Assembly: GCA_007123785.1 (NCBI GenBank)
Contig: SLGL01000380.1
Coordinates: forward strand, 1-6,263
DNA from: Balneolaceae bacterium
GTDB lineage: Bacteria > Bacteroidota > Rhodothermia > Balneolales > Balneolaceae
Length of the DNA: 6,263 nt
Direction: 5' to 3'
Made by a program: the position numbers and the translations under genes. Positions 4,461 to 6,263 of this stretch are shown here, piece after piece. Numbering within the stretch: the first letter of the stretch is position 1; every line of letters begins with the position of its first letter. Under the pieces are notes generated by a model. The model searched no databases and was not told the origin of the DNA. It was given only the letters and a program-made list of their open reading frames with translations.

Positions 4461-6263
4461 TACCCTGCTTCTTCATCTTGTTCCAGACATTTTGCGTATC
4501 ATAGTCTGTAATAATCCCAACCAATTCGCCTTTTTCAACAACAGGAAGACTGCTTATTCCCTTATCCAGCATTAACAGCATCGCGAACTTGATATCATCA
4601 TTCGGACTAATAGTCACGGGGTCTGTTTCCATCACATCTGCTGCCGTTAAGAGGGCTTTTCGGCCGGGGTTGTTAAGATAACGAACAAGTCGCTTCTTTG
4701 TAATAATTCCCTTTAACTTTCCGCGACTGTCCTCAACGGGGAGATGGCGAATATTGCGCCAGTCCATCACTTTCAGAACAAGTTCGGCCAGATCGTTTTC
4801 ATTAGCTGTTATCAGGTCGGTAGCCATAATGTTGCCCACCACGTCGTAATACATTTCGAGGTTTTCAGCTTCCTCATCACCCGGCAGTTCCCATTCGTGC
4901 ACGGGCTTTCCGCTCTGCTTGCGGTTGTACATAATGGCCGTCAAAGCTACCGTAGCTTCATCGCGTTCCAGAGATTTTTTCAGTTTCCGATAACTTTTCA
5001 CCTGCCAGCGCGCACCGGTGGCATAGCCAGATGCACGCGCTTCGATCACAGAAAGGTAACGGTCAATCTCCGACCGGCTGATCTTTTTCTTTTCCAATCC
5101 CTCGCGTGCCATCGGCAGCAGGTGGTCCAGAATTAGCCTGCGGGCCGACATCAATTCATTATCCCAAACCATTCCGCTTTGAATACCCCACATCGCTGCT
5201 TTGTAGAAATTTTCTTTGGCTTCTTCGAACGGAATGGAATCCCAGTTACCTCTTATTTTATCGGGCATATTACTCATCAATCCAACCCAAAAAGCAAGAT
5301 TGGAAATCTCATCCAAAACAGTCGGGCCTGATGGTATGTACCGGTTTTCGATTCTCATATGCGGAACTCCGTTTGTAACTCCATAACAGGGCCTGTTCCA
5401 TTTATAGATGGTTCCGTTGTGAAGCTGAAGAGCCTCCAGTTTGGGAATTTTTCCTTTTTTCAACACTTCCAGGGAATCTTTTTTAATATCAGTCAGAAAA
5501 AGAATTGTGTGCCGTGCAATGTCATTTTTGTACACATCCCCAATTCCGGTAATCCAGCGGTTTCCAAACGTCACCCTCTGCTCCCGTTCCCTCAGATGAT
5601 AGCCTTTCCCGCGCGTATCAATGCTCTGCTGAAAAAGCGGGATTCGGGTTTCCGCCCACAACTGTTTACCAATAAGAAGAGGAGAATTTGCACAGACCGA
5701 CAGCACCGGTCCGGAGAGCATCTGGGCCCAGTTGTACATATCGGCAAACTCTTCGGGCTCAACCTGCAAATGGCACTGAAAACTTGTATTGCACGCTTCA
5801 AACAGAATATTATGGTGCGTCAAAATCAGTTCATCCACACCGGTGATATTCAGTTCAAAGTCTTCTCCACGTAACTCAGCCATAATATTGGAAAGAGCTT
5901 CATAACGCGGTTTCGGAGTCATGTACTCGGTCTGAACCGCCCGGAAATCGATGGATGGCAGTATTCCGGTCAATATAATTTTTTCATCGAGTGCGGCAGC
6001 TGCCTCCTGCGCTTTTTTTATCAGCGTATTGAGGTGGGTTTCCATTTTCGAAAGACAGCCTTCATTCAGTTCGAAGGGATCGAGGTTGATCTCAAGGTTA
6101 TAGCGTGCCAGCTCGGATGTAAAGTGCGGATCATCAATTTTTTCCAGTATTTCAAGGGCGTGCAGAGACGGACGGTAGTATTTATTTACAAGACAGAACT
6201 CCTGTTCGGCCCCGATACGGCTCACACCCGATTCAAACAACCCATCTTTCAGCATCTGCTCTA
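4447..6263 (-). CDS. GCS2-type glutamate-cysteine ligase family protein with two CBS domains (5' end cut by window)
   Basis: The reading frame stays open to the right edge, and the first in-frame ATG (6253-6255) sits very close to the GAEQEF motif. Relatives carry several dozen residues before it, so the true start is probably outside the window. From that ATG 602 residues are seen. Residues 13-440 are the GCS2 (YbdK-like) ATP-dependent carboxylate-amine ligase core: IGAEQEF (14-20, metal-binding E-x-E), LEINLDP (54-60), EACNTSFQCHLQV (153-165), FGNRW (230-234), and R301-x-E303-x-R305. Residues about 474-530 and 538-595 are two CBS domains (NIRHLPVED, GIITKKRL; then ISSLPVVEKGELVGIITDYD), a pair that usually binds adenine nucleotides and so may tie ligase activity to energy state. 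Family members join glutamate or another carboxylate to an amine such as cysteine; the true substrates are unknown here. It is the upstream member of a two-gene overlap with the zinc hydrolase. Confidence 0.9.
   Translation of the reverse strand, partial: EQMLKDGLFESGVSRIGAEQEFCLVNKYYRPSLHALEILEKIDDPHFTSELARYNLEINLDPFELNEGCLSKMETHLNTLIKKAQEAAAALDEKIILTGILPSIDFRAVQTEYMTPKPRYEALSNIMAELRGEDFELNITGVDELILTHHNILFEACNTSFQCHLQVEPEEFADMYNWAQMLSGPVLSVCANSPLLIGKQLWAETRIPLFQQSIDTRGKGYHLREREQRVTFGNRWITGIGDVYKNDIARHTILFLTDIKKDSLEVLKKGKIPKLEALQLHNGTIYKWNRPCYGVTNGVPHMRIENRYIPSGPTVLDEISNLAFWVGLMSNMPDKIRGNWDSIPFEEAKENFYKAAMWGIQSGMVWDNELMSARRLILDHLLPMAREGLEKKKISRSEIDRYLSVIEARASGYATGARWQVKSYRKLKKSLERDEATVALTAIMYNRKQSGKPVHEWELPGDEEAENLEMYYDVVGNIMATDLITANENDLAELVLKVMDWRNIRHLPVEDSRGKLKGIITKKRLVRYLNNPGRKALLTAADVMETDPVTISPNDDIKFAMLLMLDKGISSLPVVEKGELVGIITDYDTQNVWNKMKKQGNVKK

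Noticed and set aside
4744..5874. Several long plus-strand frames opposite the GCS2-CBS gene
   Set aside because: They are antisense shadows of a well-supported coding region and show no family motifs.

Overview
All seven protein genes found in this window lie on the minus strand; no plus-strand gene, rRNA, tRNA, CRISPR array or transposase was recognised. The mix of genes points to a free-living bacterium of the Bacteroidota/Rhodothermota/Balneolota kind. The hints are a GCS2-type ligase with a CBS pair, a DUF2946-like His/Cys protein, mostly weak or absent Shine-Dalgarno sequences, and intergenic regions full of short GC-rich hairpins. This placement is an inference from gene style, not from a marker gene.

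Read in the direction of transcription (high to low coordinates), the window opens inside a large gene whose true 5' end lies beyond the right edge (6263-4447). It encodes a glutamate-cysteine-ligase-like (GCS2) carboxylate-amine ligase fused to two CBS domains. It overlaps by 14 bases an aspartoacylase / succinylglutamate-desuccinylase family zinc hydrolase (4460-3300). An amide-forming enzyme and an amide-cleaving enzyme are therefore made from one transcript. A 473-base gene-free stretch (2827-3299) follows, holding several nested inverted repeats that look like a REP- or MITE-like intergenic element. Next comes scpB (2826-2119), standing without scpA beside it.

A second non-coding stretch (1859-2118) holds a GC-rich hairpin and a degraded copy of the 3' end of the next gene. 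That gene (1858-1460) encodes a small exported beta-rich protein of unknown function with a clear signal peptide.

The left part (1270-71) is a compact metal-related cluster. It contains a MerC-family four-helix membrane protein with a His-rich tail, a ribbon-helix-helix (RHH) protein carrying two CxxC motifs, and a small membrane-anchored His/Cys protein with a C-terminal RAPP motif. A sigma-70-like promoter (TTGAGT, 17 bases, TATATT) precedes the cluster, and a perfect 10-2-10 palindrome covers its -10 box. The simplest model is a metal-responsive operon repressed by its own second gene product. This is the most promising candidate here for an undescribed small system. The metal and the regulator-operator link are inferred, not shown.
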